Assembly (NCBI RefSeq): GCF_000005505.3
Contig: NC_016132.3
Coordinates: forward strand, 48,684,914-48,748,913
DNA: 64,000 nucleotides
DNA from: Brachypodium distachyon
Lineage: Eukaryota > Streptophyta > Magnoliopsida > Poales > Poaceae
Direction of reading: 5' to 3'
In this document: positions 22,533 through 35,244 of the stretch, piece by piece
How the letters are laid out: each line of letters opens with the position of its first letter
How positions within the stretch are numbered: position 1 is the first letter of the stretch
Program-made: the position numbers and the translations under genes
Notes under the pieces: generated by a model
Told to the model about the DNA's origin: nothing
The model's database searches: none
Seen by the model: only the letters and a program-made list of their open reading frames with translations

Positions 22533-24524
22533 CTAGTTGAAACCTGCAAGCATTGAGGAAGAAACGCATCAGATCACCTAGTTACCATTAATAAGATCCT
22601 TAATGGACTCAGAGAACCTACCCAGTTTGAGGTCCAAGCCGTTGTTTAACGAGGTGGATCCACCTTCCACTTCCTTCAGACTCTGGGCATGAGCAAGCTG
22701 TTCCCAAAATTACAGAAACATAACTATATCACACACTGATCAGTTGTGCGAAAGAGGCTCTTAGTAAAAGATTACTTGAAAGAAAGAACGAGCAAAAGGT
22801 GAAGCTGAGGAAGCAAGTGAAATACTGAAATGGTTCATCTTGCTTACATACGCCAAAAAAGACTAGCTGTCCACTAGCTTAAGCTAGGCTCCAGCAGTCT
22901 GCCCTGCGTATAGCCACACGCCGTTGCTTGCAGGAAGTGAAAAGTTATTCCACCCCCAAGGTAAAGAAGTTGCAATGAACGGGTCTACGTGTTGTAGGTT
23001 GCTAGGCTTTGTGTCACTTCGTGCCTTGCAATGGAGCACTCCTCGTGCCCATTTACTGCGCACTACCATGAGTAGGCCAAGCACGCCTCCTCTCAATGGA
23101 GAGGCTCCTATTTCCTCGTCTACTTTTATCCGGATCCTATTTTTTCTAGATCGGAGAAAGAAACGCCTATTTTGGTTGCGATCTGTGTATATCCAGAGCC
23201 ATCTATACCAGTTCCTATTCTTCGAAACAGTCCCGGCAGGAAAAGAAAACTAACACAGATCTTGTTACAGTTTCTGGGCTACTATTGGAGAAACGGTACA
23301 TGGTTTGCCCCTAGTACTTACTTTGAACCAGCTGTTTGCTTGTTTGTGGGCATCTAATTCAGAAACACTAGAATAAAGCATTGAAGTTGAACTAGTAAAA
23401 TCAACCTAGAAATGAACGATAATTCAGGCTTTGAGTTCAAGGGTTTTAGTTGGATATCAGTTTATCGGTTCATTTAGCAACACTACTGCACATATTAGCA
23501 TGGTGAACATGAAGAACTAGGGGCGTAAATTGAACGGTACCGCAGACCGATTAAGGCCCTGTTTGATACGGAATAGTAAAATGTTCGTTCACCTTGTCGC
23601 ACAAACCGTAGCGCTCCGCTTGTTTTCCCCTGATCTGCATGCAGCACGAAGCAAACATTAGCTAAGTGAGTCATGACCGGATGACCCCGTGCAAACTCCT
23701 TATAAATCGATGCAACACACACAAAACACGCACCATGTTCTCCAGGTAGCTCATCTCGCCTCCGATCTTGCGGTCCTTCTCGGAGCGCACCTTGCGCATG
23801 GCCGCCTCCAGGTTGTGCTCCAGCGCCGCCAGCGACGGCACCGTGTACTGCTCCCCATCGTCCACCGTCATGAACCTATCATCAAACAAATTAACACGGC
23901 GGCAGGGTCAGAACAGAACGATCAGCGTGCAGCTTATTGCAGTCGCCCGGGCATGTATATATGCTACGGAAAAGAACGTACCTCAGCTCCTTCTCCAGGA
24001 GGTCGCACATCTTGCCAACGTTCTCCAGCTCGGCGCGCCTCTCCTGCTCTCGATCCATCCCAAACAAAGCAAAAATCTCCATCAGAGGTGCATGGATTGC
24101 TCTGTCAAACAGTTAACCAGCTATTATAGTACAACTCAAGTAAGTACCTGGCGGATATCACACCAAACTTTGGTCTGCGTCGCGGCTTCGTACCTCTCGA
24201 CAAACTCCTTAACACTGCCAAAAACACAAAAGACGATCGACGCGCCACACGCAGCTACTGCTTAGACACGATGCACATACTAGCAGAAATTAAAACTGGC
24301 GCTTGAAGGTGGTGCTTTAGCTTGTAAGCTTACGAGGGGACGGTGGGCGCGAGATAGTGGTAGAGCTTGCCGGAGGCGGAGAAGAGGAGGAGGAGGAGGT
24401 CGGCGTCGCACAGGACGGCGAGCTCCCTGGCCTTCTTGAAGAGGCCGTCCCTGCGCTTGTAGAAGGTGGACTGCCGCTGCGTGGGGTTCTCGATCCTCTT
24501 TATCTCGCTGCGCCCCCTCCCCAT
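22533..24524 (-). CDS. MADS32: MIKC MADS-box transcription factor, OsMADS32-like
   Basis: Seven minus-strand exons were read: 24334-24524, 24148-24214, 23982-24043, 23734-23875, 23593-23634, 22622-22697 and 22533-22543. They total 591 bases, or 196 codons plus stop. The MADS domain ([40 protein letters not shown]) is followed by an I region, a K domain ([21 protein letters not shown]) and a short C-terminus ending [11 protein letters not shown]. The last coding exon is only 11 nt, encoding the end of G, then F, N and stop. From memory, OsMADS32 (CFO1) is of this size and lies near an SPA gene in rice, as here. That gene controls floral organ identity. A Bsister-type assignment was considered and is less likely given the linkage. 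The 142-bp fourth exon equals the usual 100- and 42-bp K-box exons fused. Confidence 0.88.
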
Positions 24525-25504
24525 GGTTTCCTCTTCCGGGGCTTCTCTTCTCCACCCCCTTCCCGAACTCGCAAACGCGCCGCGGAGCAGGCAGGGGGCC
24601 TTTCCGTTTCCGATCGAGACGTTGCGAGAATCGGGAAAGGTTTGTCCGCGGGAGACCTCTCTGCTGCTGCTCACCACCACTGTGCCTGGTTGCGCGTGGA
24701 GGCTGTGTGACAGTTTGGTGGTCTTATGGTTGGGGGCGGGCCGCGGGCGAGGCTGAGTCTGAGCGTGTGAGAGATGGGTTTTACTGCTTTAAAGAGCTGG
24801 TGTGGTAAGCCATGGGGAAGTCAGACAAGATAGTCTAGTCTTGTGTCAGCTGGCCCTGTGTGGGAGGGAGGGAAGGCCGTGGTTGGGCGTTGCTTGCTTT
24901 TCTGCAGGGGGGAGAGGGAGCACGGCTGAAATGGTACGTGACATGAGCGAAACGACGGAGACGTGTCGTGGGCAGTGGATGGATGCTGCCAGGGGGCACT
25001 GCTCCTGCTCCAGCTCCAACATACTGTAGTACGTACGTACTCGCGGGTGGCGCCAAGTGACCTCCGTGCTTACTTTGCTCCACACATGGCCATGGTTTCC
25101 TATGCGTTGCACGTGCTGTTAATATTATCTGCAGGAGATAGAGATAGCCTTGTTGTGCTCGTATGTGCTTGCCTACAAATTCACAGACAGGACGGCGACG
25201 CTTAATTCATAGAGCAATATTTGCGTTTAGGGCCTTTTGATTTGTAGGAAGAGCGGACGACATATATATGAATCATCTTCTTGATTGAAAGAAAAGGTAG
25301 GAAAGGAAAAATACATTTAAAAAAAATCTATGGTATCAGTTTCAAGAAAAAAGCACATGAATTTTATAAGCCGCATGGACCTCCATTTCAAATTCCTTTG
25401 GATGAAAGGCAAGACAAGTGTGCAGTAGTTGCATGTGGTTTGGCTTAATTTGACCGTGTTTATTAAGCTTCCTATGTTTTTCCTGTTCCTTTTGAATCAA
25501 ACTA
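24525..25504 (-). promoter_or_regulatory. Upstream region of the MADS gene
   Basis: The first 250 bases are GC-rich and probably leader. No clear TATA box or consensus CArG box was identified. No coding sequence is supported. Confidence 0.35.
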
Positions 25505-25586
25505 CTCGCTCCGTCCCAAAATAAGTGACGCGGATTTGTATAAGAATCTATACAATTTCACGTGAGTTATTTTGGGACGGAGGGAG
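25505..25586. mobile_element. Short Stowaway-like MITE, 82 bp
   Basis: The arms CTCCGTCCCAAAATAAGTGA and TTATTTTGGGACGGAGGGAG are inverted copies. TA precedes the element; CA follows where TA would be expected. Confidence 0.75.
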
Positions 25587-26053
25587 CACTAAATTTCTAT
25601 CCTTCCATTTGCACATGCATTTCTACTGTATTTCTTTCTTTCTTTTTTCCAAAATCCTACGAATTTCGAGGTCCCCACCCCTCCCACAGTCCCACTACTG
25701 TAACACCAAAGGGGCAGCCGAAGGACCGTAATGGCACCGACGGGGAGCGATGGTGCGGAGGCGGATTTTTCGGGAGAGGAATGACTAGATTTTTCCTGGT
25801 GGTTATGTCTCTTTGAAGCGGCGACCCTTAATTACACTATTGATGATCATTTAGCTTTAGAAAAATACTTGTACCAACCATCTTATGTATGAAGCTTTTT
25901 TATTTGAGAGTGGAACGGAGGTTTTATTAAAGGATATAATGAGATGTTAGGGGTGGACAAAAACCAAACGTTGGCGGCCATGATATTTGAGCACTAGGGT
26001 TACGTGATTGTTCTTGTTGAAACAGTCTTTAAAACATGCATATATGTGTATTA

Positions 26054-26326
26054 CTCCCTCCGTTTTTTAATATAAGGCGCATATTTTTCATTACCAATTT
26101 TCGAATTGTAAGGCGTAAAGCAATTGCAGGAGGAGAAAAACTTGGAAGCCACCGTAGCTTGCTGAATGCGGGAGAAAAACTGGCAATTTTCTCGTGCGTG
26201 GATAGATGATAGGGCAGTTATGGTGCATGCAGTTGTATTAGGGAGGAAAAAATTAACATGGCAGGAAGTTGCAACGTTAATATTTGTGCCAGAAAATTTA
26301 CACCCTACAATAAAAAATGGAGGGAG
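26054..26326. mobile_element. Stowaway-like MITE, 273 bp
   Basis: It begins CTCCCTCCGTTTTTTAATAT after a TA and ends with the inverted form TAAAAAATGGAGGGAG. The inner part is not coding. Confidence 0.75.
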
Positions 26327-28279
26327 CACTTCTTAGTGCACCGGCATGCAAATCATCCAAGGACATGATCGAATTAACACACAAAAAGATCAACTTATAT
26401 TCTAATAGAACATGTTTGATGACATGACGCACATCGATCTATGACTTTTGCGTGTACATTTACAATCACCAATTATTTCACTGTACGGTATTTTATACTC
26501 ACTCCATCCGAAAATATATAGATCCAAAAGAAATAAGTGACTTGGATTTGTATAGTCTGGATGGAGGGATAGTTTATAATTACGCAGGTATGATTCAGTC
26601 GAACAAATGCCTCTATTCTCTTGAAGAAAAACACGGACTCTTTAGTGGACGAATTGCGATCTTACGAGATGATTTCTGCGTGACACATGTACGTAGAAAG
26701 ATAGTAAAATTTAGGCACATTCTATATAAATTTCAATAATACAAAGGGTAAATTCATCGATTGGGAGATAAACTGTAAACAAACTCTATAAAACTAAAAA
26801 CACGTCTAAATGACCTCAAGATGACAACAGAAAACGGTGAAACAAAGCAGGAAATGCTCAACAACCAAGTGCCGGCATGGATAGTAGTATTTCGGATCAT
26901 CCTGTGCTCCAGAAACCCACCGGATACCAGCTCCAACGAAAGCAGACACAAAAAGATAATAAACGCATTAAGCTAGCCCATGTACTAACCACATCTACTG
27001 TACGCTAGTACTGTTCGACCCCGCCCAAAACTGAGCAGTTAAGTGCCAAAACCCCAGCTTCCTGAAACGGCAAAAGGTACGCGCGGCCAGCAGGTGGGTG
27101 GGAGTGACCTGGCCACCTGGGCGCAGTAGGTTGGGTCCGTCTCATCATGGGATCTTTGTAGGATCCGGCAAGCGTGTCAGCGGCTTCGCGTCAAAACCAG
27201 CATCAACAGCAGCGGCGGGGCAGCGTGGTGGCCATGTCTTCTACCCTTTCGTCAGAGTCTAGCCACCTAGCCCAACTACTGCCCAAGCAAGCACTGCATC
27301 TACTCCCAAGCTATGGCTGAGCCAAGAGGAAAGAAAAGAAAAGAAAAGGTGTAGGCAGTACTGTGACTACCGATGCGACACGAGGACTGCACCTGACACG
27401 ACCCTGCCTGTGCTGCGTCGTGTGGACGCTCGGCCTCATCAGGCGAGCTACAACGCTGGAGTGGGATGCTGCTGGTTGTACCACGGCGTACTGTAGAGTG
27501 TGGACGTGTTACCTAGCTAGCATGCAGACTAGTACTGCGAGCTATGCACGTAGCATAATTGAGTTGTTTTTCTAGTGCGCAATTGCTTTTCTTTTTCCTT
27601 TTTCGCGACGGTGCTGTTGAGCACAAGAGTTTGCTGCTCTTGACAGTAATCAGACGACTGAAAGCAAACCCGATGTTACAAACGGACGAAACTAAACTGA
27701 AATGTTGTCAATAACAGAATACAGTTGTATTCGAACTGAAAACGAAGACAGTAACTTCCGCACATTTTTTTTGAGCGATATAACATCCGTACATGGCCTG
27801 GTGATTAGCATTTGTTTTTTTTTTTTAGAACCGCCTGGCGATTAGCAAGGCAGGTGAAAAGGAGTGTGGAAAACAAGCCCAGAATATTGGGTCAAATGCG
27901 ATTGGAAAAAATTCTGGCCTGACGAGAAACACTTACTATTTGTTTGGAGCTTTGGGCCATCTACTCTACCTGATATTTTGAGTACTGGGCTTTTCTCTTC
28001 GTTCCACCTCTTTAACAAACCCACGCTCGTTACGTCCTTCAATGTCAGTCGGCCCAATAAGGATGAGGCCACCATTCTACGTGGGCACGGTCGATTGCAT
28101 GCATTAGCTTTAACCAGGTCTGCACGAACTCTCTCTAAAAAAAAACAGGCCTGCAAGATGACTGGGTTCTACTCAGCCTTGAACGATGCTCGTATTCCTT
28201 TGGATTAATAAAGGCCTTGGATTAATAAAGCCCGTGTGATTTTGCTTAAAAAAAACTTGGTTGGACGTCCGCTCAAAAA
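26327..28279. other. Intergenic, no gene seen
   Basis: This includes a small MITE-like pair (CTCACTCCATCCG near 26500 and CTGGATGGAGGGATA near 26567) and GC-rich patches around 27000-27560. No coding region with family similarity was found. Confidence 0.35.
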
Positions 28280-28800
28280 AGAAAGTGAAATACACCGCTA
28301 GTCCATAAACTCCGAGCGAATGCACAGTTTAGTCCACGAACTCAGAAAACGCACACATAAAACGATAAACTGGTATTTGTGTAACACTTAGGTCCAAAAA
28401 CAGTTCGGCGTAGTTAACTCCGGCCACGTTGTTGCAGGGCAGAACCGTGGGTTGCTGTTGGGGCTTCTTGGGGGAGTTTTCACAAAACTTTAACAGTAGC
28501 CTGCAGAGTTTTGTGTTAAATTTTTGCTAATTTAACAGCAACCTGCGGAGAATTATGTTAATTTTTTTTCTAAAATTGTGTTAAATTTTTTTGAAACAAA
28601 AACCCCAACAACAACCCGCGGTACTGGCTTAAGCTGGAGAGGCCGCCATGTAGCTGAAATTAATCCTGCCAAACCGTTTTTGGACGTAAGTGTTACACTA
28701 ATACGAGTTTATGGCTTTATGTATGCGTTTTTTGAGTTCATGAACTAAAATGTGCATTTGTTCCGAATTTATGGACTAGTGGTGTATTTCAGTAAAAAAA
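28280..28800. mobile_element. MITE with long terminal inverted repeats, about 520 bp
   Basis: The first about 140 bp (GTGAAATACACCGCTAGTCC ... AACACTTAGGTCCAAAAACA) match the reverse complement of the last 140 bp (GAAATACACCACTAGTCC ... AACACTTACGTCCAAAAACG). The centre has a second inverted pair around AACAGCAACCTGCGGAG and CCCCAACAACAACCCGCGG. The structure resembles Mutator-like MITEs. Boundaries are approximate. Confidence 0.7.
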
Positions 28801-29657
28801 ACTTGATTGGCACGCTGTCCAGGACTCCAGATCCTCTTTGAGTCTTTTCGGCTGTATCTTATTCACAAACCAGTTTTGCTAGCGTGTAATAATATCTGGT
28901 GTACTAACATCTGCACCAGAAGTACGTACCCATACAGATTTATTTTGGATATGCTGCGAAGAAGAGTAGCTCGTGAAACGACTGTTGCCCTTGATGACAT
29001 CAATGATAAATTTTCCGCCCCGCCAAGAATGACATGACAAGAACGTACAATGCCAAGCCAACGTGCACGCGTGGGCAGCAGTGCATACCAACTTGACACA
29101 TGGCTATGCTCAGCGACGACGCCTCGCCGATCTGGATACCACTCCTATGTTTGCAGTGTGCTGTGTGCACAACATGGTAGTTGGAAATAAATTCCTGATC
29201 TACCAGTAGCTAGCTAGAACCTAGAACCTAGAACTGGATTACTGGCCTGGAGTACCGCTCTTTCATCCAAGGTGGAGTAGATTTATTTATTTTCTTCAGG
29301 GTGAGAAAGGTGTGGTAGATGAGGCACCATTAACACCTTCTGCGCTAGCTCAATGCACCCCAAAATTAAGCCCATCACCATGCATGCCCTGCACCGGCAT
29401 TTACGCAGCGCGCGAACACGACGAGCCGGCGACACGACGTGCCGGTCGGCCGCGAGAAGGTGACACGCCTCAAAGAGAGAACAGCTAGCCCGTATCACTA
29501 CTCGGCACAGACGCCATACGCCTAGAAATGGAAAGGAGCGGCATGTGCGCGACCTTTGCTATGACCAGAGATGACCAGAAAGGGGCCCGGCAAGCCCGGT
29601 TAAAAGATCAGGCCATTTTAATGATCTGTGCTGCGCACCGCAGGTGCAAGCGTCTAC
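28801..29657. other. Intergenic, distal upstream of the PDF1-like gene
   Basis: No coding sequence or element was recognised. Confidence 0.35.
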
Positions 29658-29665
29658 TGCATTTA
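29658..29665 (-). promoter_or_regulatory. L1 box upstream of the PDF1-like gene
   Basis: TGCATTTA is the reverse of TAAATGCA, which matches the L1-box consensus TAAATGYA bound by HD-ZIP IV factors. It lies about 110 bp ahead of the TATA box and 200 bp ahead of the ATG. Confidence 0.65.
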
Positions 29666-29773
29666 TGCATTTGCTTGTACGTACGATACAACGGATGCTG
29701 CCACGAGTGCACGTCGCGAAGGTACATGCAAAACTAAATCGCTTGAGCTTTTGCTTCTGGTACTACGGAGTAG

Positions 29774-29780
29774 TATAAAA
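29774..29780 (+). promoter_or_regulatory. TATA box of the PDF1-like gene
   Basis: TATAAAA lies 83 bp ahead of the ATG at 29863. Confidence 0.7.
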
Positions 29781-29862
29781 GAGGCACAAAGCAATCGAGC
29801 CTCGGCTTCAAAACTCCAACAGCAACAACTCAGCCAGTCCAACTTGGAGCTCCTCGCGAACG

Positions 29863-31420
29863 ATGGGGATGGCCAAGTGTATCGCCCTCGTTTCTTGCCT
29901 TCTGTTCGTGGCGTCCGCCGCTGCGGCGGCGCGCAGTCTCGCCGCTGACGGCGAGCGTTTCGGTGCCCGCAAGGACTACTATCCTCCTGGCCCGACTGAC
30001 CCAACCCCCTCCCCCGATACCCTTCCTCCTCCACGTACGTGCGTTCATAACCTCCCATCTGTTCCTATCTTATTAGACTACGCGAACTGACTGACGTGAC
30101 ATGTGTGTGTGTTTTCCCGCAGATGATTCGCATGGGATTCCGCCCTGCTCGCCGTCCGTCGGGACCTCTCCGACCACTCCAGGCGGCTTCAACAACCCGC
30201 CGGCGCCGTCCACAGGCACTGCCCCGCCTACTACTCCTACGCCTGGTGGCGATTACAATCCTCCATCGCCTTCTGCCCCTGCTACGCCCGGCGGCGAAGA
30301 CACCCCGCCCTCGCCGTCCAGCGGCACGTCTCCGACAACCCCCGGTGGAGGCGGAAGCTACTACCCGCCCTCCCCGTCCAGCGGCACTTCTCCTACCACG
30401 CCCGGTGTCAGCAACTGCCCGCCCTCGCCGTCCGCCGGCACTGACCCGACAACGCCTGGCGGCGCCGGTGGATACCCGCCTTCCCCGTCCTCGCCCGGTG
30501 GAAGCGACTACCCGCCATCCCCGTCTTCGCCCGGTGGAAACGACTACCCGCCGTCCCCGATGACGCCTGGCGTCGTCGGCAACTGCCCGCCCACCCCGTC
30601 GGCCGGCACCTTGCCAACCACCCCTGGCTCTGGCTACTACCCACCATCCCCGTCCACCGGCACGACCCCGACGACCCCTGGTGGTGGCTACTACCCACCC
30701 TCGCCGTCCACCGGCACTGACCCGAACACGCCTGCTGGCGGCGGCTGCCCGCCCGCCCCGTCCACCGGCACTGACCCAAACACGCCTGGTGGCGGGTACA
30801 GTACCCCGCCGACGCCTTGCATTGGCACCACTCCGCCCGCATGCACGCCGACGACTCCGGATGTGCCGATCAGCACCCCGTCGACACCGCCCTTCTCCCC
30901 GCTGGTGCCAACGCCGCCGACCAACACCCCGGCGCCGTTCGACCCCAACACCCCACCCTTCTCCACTGGCCCGTACAGGTACGTACGTACGTTGCTTCTT
31001 TTAATCCTCTGAACATGCGTACTACTAACCGACGTGTCTTACCTCGTACTACTTGCGCGTGTTGTGTCGTTGACCTTTTTTTGCAGTTACTGGATGTCGC
31101 ATCCTGGCGTGATATGGGGCCTGTTCGGGTTCTGGTGCCCGCTGGTGCGGCTCTTCGGCCCGAGCGCCGCGGTGCCGTTCGGCCACGACCTCACCGTGCC
31201 GGAGGCGCTGGCCAACACGCGCGCGGACGGCGTGGGCGCGCTCTACCGCGAGGGCACGGCGTCGCTGCTCAACTCCATGGTCAGCGCCGGGGGGTTCCCC
31301 TTCACCACGCAGCAGGTCAAGGACGGCTTCGGCGCCGCGCTCGGCTCGGGCGACGAACGCGCCGCCGCCGCGCAGGCGCAGCTCTTCAAGATGGCAAACG
31401 AGGGGCAGGCCAAGCACTAA
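29863..31420 (+). CDS. Protodermal factor 1 (PDF1)-like proline-rich cell-wall protein
   Basis: Three exons, 29863-30034, 30123-30978 and 31087-31420, give 453 codons plus stop. The order is a signal peptide (KCIALVSCLLFVASAAAAAR), a long proline-rich region (about residues 40-340) built from irregular units such as YYPPSPSTGTTPTTPGGG, and a conserved C-terminal domain (SYWMSHPGVIWGLFGFWCP ... RADGVGALYREGTASLLNSM ... FPFTTQQV ... LFKMANEG). This C-terminus is the PDF1 hallmark. PDF1 is an extracellular proline-rich protein made in the outer (L1) cell layer of shoots. The L1 box and TATA box upstream fit epidermal expression. The repeat region is encoded by one exon and would be prone to length change. 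The first of two near ATGs (MGM) is used. Confidence 0.92.
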
Positions 31421-32119
31421 TGTCGGCCCGTACGGTCACCTAGCTAGCTAGGATCTCGACGTAGTTCACCTGTGTTTGCGTGCGGTTGTGATGTTGTCCG
31501 GTGCTTGAATCAAGCTGCTAGGCTGCTTGGATTAGGAGTACGTGTCTGTGCGCTCGTGTGTTTGTTTGTTCTGTTTGCGCCCGTGTGGAAGCTTTCATAT
31601 GACCTGTCAACGTGTACTCTTTCTTTCTCAGTCGAGTAACATGGCATGATGGCAGATATAATGTTGGGCCGAAAATCAACACAAGCGGCCATGCCTGTGC
31701 CTTTACCCCGCGCACTGATGTGTGATGCGGCGTAACTATGTGATCATTTATGCGGCACCATTCAATTTCAAACTGAAAGCAGGTCAAGCACTCCCCGGGA
31801 GATCCAGGGAAAGCATTTGGCGTCAAGGTAAATTCTCCTGCCGTATGTCCACCCAAGTGTTGCATACAACCAAGAGTGAAACCGGATCGGATTCGCACAA
31901 ATAATGGTCATACCGTATCATATTTCATATTTTTATCGTATTCGGAAGCTGTGCGGAAACGGCACGGTGCCGGAAAATATCGGAAACAGACGTGGTACTG
32001 CAACGGAGCGGAGTCAGACCGAATGAGGACAAAAATGAACGAATAGTGCGCACTTACATAAGTGATAAATCATGCATTAATCGCAAAAATGAACAGATTG
32101 TACCAGATAAATCATGCAT
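31421..32119. other. PDF1-like gene 3' flank, no gene seen
   Basis: This is the 3' UTR followed by mixed sequence. No element was resolved. Confidence 0.35.
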
Positions 32120-32770
32120 TAATGCTCGGCTCGTTAAGAGCTCGAGTCGTTAAGGTCGATAACCTTAACAAACACTGAAGCTTGCTCGGTTCGGTTCGTT
32201 TAATACTCGCTCGTTGGGAGCTCATTAGGCTCGTTAACAGTGAAAAAAGAGTAGTTCATAATAAGTTAATAAATATGACAAAATTACAGTGGATGTTGCA
32301 AGTAATATCATAATAAGTTAATAACCATAAACCATGACACACGTAGTGCATACAACATACATGCTATAACAGGATAATAACAGTAATAAGCATTACATAA
32401 AGACTTTTAAATTTTCAGTTCCTCAAATAGAAGCAGTAAATTAGGTTCAACAAAGCAACACCACCATTAACATGCACATGTTGACAAGTGGCACATCACA
32501 CGCAGCCATGCGCTCAAGTTCAAGTAGCATCCAGCAGCCGGAAGCCCTCAATCCACAAACCACAAGGCCGTGTAAATTTGATCGATTGATCGACACGAGA
32601 CAGACTTAACGAGCTAACGAGCATGCTCGCGAGTCTCGCCAGCTCGGCTCGTTATGCTCTTTAGTGTTAACGAGTTTCAGGAGGTACTCTACTCTGTTCG
32701 TTAGTCTAACGAACCGAGCTCTAAACGAGCCGAACACTAAACGAGTAGAGCTGTTCGCCGAGTACCGAGT
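32120..32770. mobile_element. Probable non-autonomous DNA transposon (hAT-like)
   Basis: Both ends are rich in GCTCG and AACGAG strings in opposite orientation (GCTCGGCTCGTTAAGAGCTC near 32125; AACGAGCCGAACACTAAACG near 32722), with more internal copies. This composition is common at the ends of plant hAT-type elements. The exact ends and target duplication were not resolved. Confidence 0.45.
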
Positions 32771-35244
32771 AAAATGTCCAGGCCTACCCTTCGTTCCCAA
32801 TTAATTGGCGCCGGCCATTTCGCAAAAGAAAACTATTAATTTACGAAATAAACCTGCAGTACACATCTTCAATTAAACGTAGATTGCGTGTTGATTTCAA
32901 AAAACTATAGGTTTTTTCTTTGCAAAAGTTCCGGTAGAACGTGCATTTTTTTTTAAGGAGGTGCAGCCTTGTCCTATGCATCAATTCATTCACACAACCT
33001 CACCAATCATTAGTTATGTGGAATTTGTGTTATCTCCTTTTTTTTCTTCCCAATACAACGGTGTGAAACTTAAAATATTGCATACTTACCGAGAATGATT
33101 GCACCTACATATTGTATTTTATTGCAAATTTATTTAAAACCACTATTACTTGGCTTTCACCGCAGAAGAGTTTTATCTTTTTTAAATCTAAATTTTTTCC
33201 TGGCAATCATTTTTTTCGCAAAAGTCGATCACCCTTTATAGACTTGGACAAGTACCATGTGTGAAAGATCGACATAGAATTAGAACACAAAAATGATATG
33301 CAAACAAAAATTCTTTTTTTTTTTGGCAACGCAAACAAAAATTCTTATGCATTTATTGTACTGAAAGAATATAGTGTCGTGGTCGAACTTTGATCACTCA
33401 CTGAAAAAATTCCTAAAAAATAAAATCTTTAGAGGGAATGAAAATTTCCTCAAATATGTCAAACCTACTACGACTAGAGTAGTGCCCTTTTGTTGGGCGT
33501 AGAAAAATAGCCCAAACGACCACCCACGGTCTAGATCAGCCTAAGGATCCCATACCCGTATGTGGATCGGCCTAGTTTTGGATAGATCTTGAAGTATGTG
33601 GATGAAAGGGGCCGGATTGGATATCAAATCTCAGGCCCATTCTAACTGCGCTACAGGCCGCGGGCCCAACTTAGCGCGTTGCGGTTTCCTTCGCTGCCAG
33701 GAACGAAAATCAGAGACGACTCGCTCGCTCTCGCAGACATTTCACGCAGATCACGCATGTAGAACCGGGATTATGTCGCTGTCACTGAGTACAAAATCGC
33801 AACGAAGAACGGTGGATTGACTGGATTTAATTGACTGTTTCCGCCTATTTCCTGGAGACCGATCATCACACCCAACGCATACACTTCCTTGGTTGACCTG
33901 GGCACCTGGCAATATTTGTTTGGCCAGATTGACCTGGCCAATTACCTGGAAAAAGTCGCATGGGAGCTATGCATACATCAGCTCGTGGCCAACCTCCCTG
34001 CTTATGACATGTCACGACTCACGAGCTGACATTCATCAGCACTAGTGGTACGCACGTAGCTCATGACACATGGGAATATTTCAGAGGTGAAATCGATCTT
34101 CGAAATAAACACATGTGTTCTCTTGTTTTGTTTGGAGACTACACGTAAGCACGCGGTATATCGACCATATGAAGCTGGTGGGCGTGCGTTTGCCACTTTG
34201 CCATCGCGTAAAGCGCAGCAGCGCAACACAACGGGTCAACCGCCAATTTGGAGTATCACTAGTGTTTCCTTAGTTTCATAATTTTTCTCTCAAATCTGTC
34301 CAAAAATAAATGTATATATTTTTATAAAACGTATAGAGCATGTAATATTTTGACAAGAGTTATGTAACGGATAGAGTAGTTTTGAGTCCAAACCAGTACG
34401 AAAGCGCTCGCGCAGCAACCGTATCATCTGCATTTAATTCGTCATCAACTTGTCCTAGTAGTAATGAATGGTGCCATTCATGTGTGTTTTCTGGTTTTAC
34501 GACTCGTGTACTACAACATAATTAATATTCCTTGTCCCTGATGGATCTATTGGCTTTTGCAATCGCGTTACGAAAAATCTCTTTACCATTCCTTTCGCGG
34601 ATAGATCGACGTACTGCTTTGCATGCATCCGTTACACGTAGCTTGCCAAATGATCGGTTGCATGGTTTTTCTCCTTGGTTGATTTTGCTCGTCTGTAGTA
34701 CGAGCAATTTTAGTTGCCTATACACGTCTCATATACCAACCAGTACTGTTTTATCATTGTGTATACTAAAAGTTTTAGTTTGACATTGCTCAATTGTGAT
34801 GTACTCGACTTATTTTATAATCCATTTTGAAAAAATACACACAAAACGAAAAAAAATTGGTAAGCCAAACAGAAAAATAGCCATGAACTGATTGAAAACG
34901 TTGGATTAGTAGGAGCCTCTCCTACCGTTTTCGGTCAAAAAAGAAAAGGTTGGATCATCATAATCAACCTCAATGCCCAACGCACCCTGAGTCACTCACA
35001 CACATCCTTCATACAATGTCATCGTCATGTATTCATCTGCCTACTGCGTACGACTGCTCCAAGGACAACCTTTAACTGGAATTAAACTTGTATGCACAAA
35101 AGTATCCTGCATTTTTTTTATTAAACTTGTCTATATAAAAATATCTTAACCGGCGTTCCCTAAAAAATATATACTATTCACTGTCGTTGCCTGAAAAAAT
35201 AATGTCTTAATTGAAATATGCCCGAGCCGGGGTTTTTAGTTACG
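32771..35244. other. Intergenic, AT-rich, no gene seen
   Basis: Long A/T tracts. A degenerate MITE-like pair may lie near 34274-34378. No coding sequence is supported. Confidence 0.35.

Noticed and set aside
22533..24524. Bsister (OsMADS29/30/31) identity
   Set aside because: The I/K regions are not far from Bsister proteins, but length, the LDLKLGFN end and the SPA linkage fit OsMADS32 better.
30096..30842. Long Arg/Pro- and Ser/Cys-rich frames on both strands
   Set aside because: They are shadows of the PDF1-like proline repeat region.
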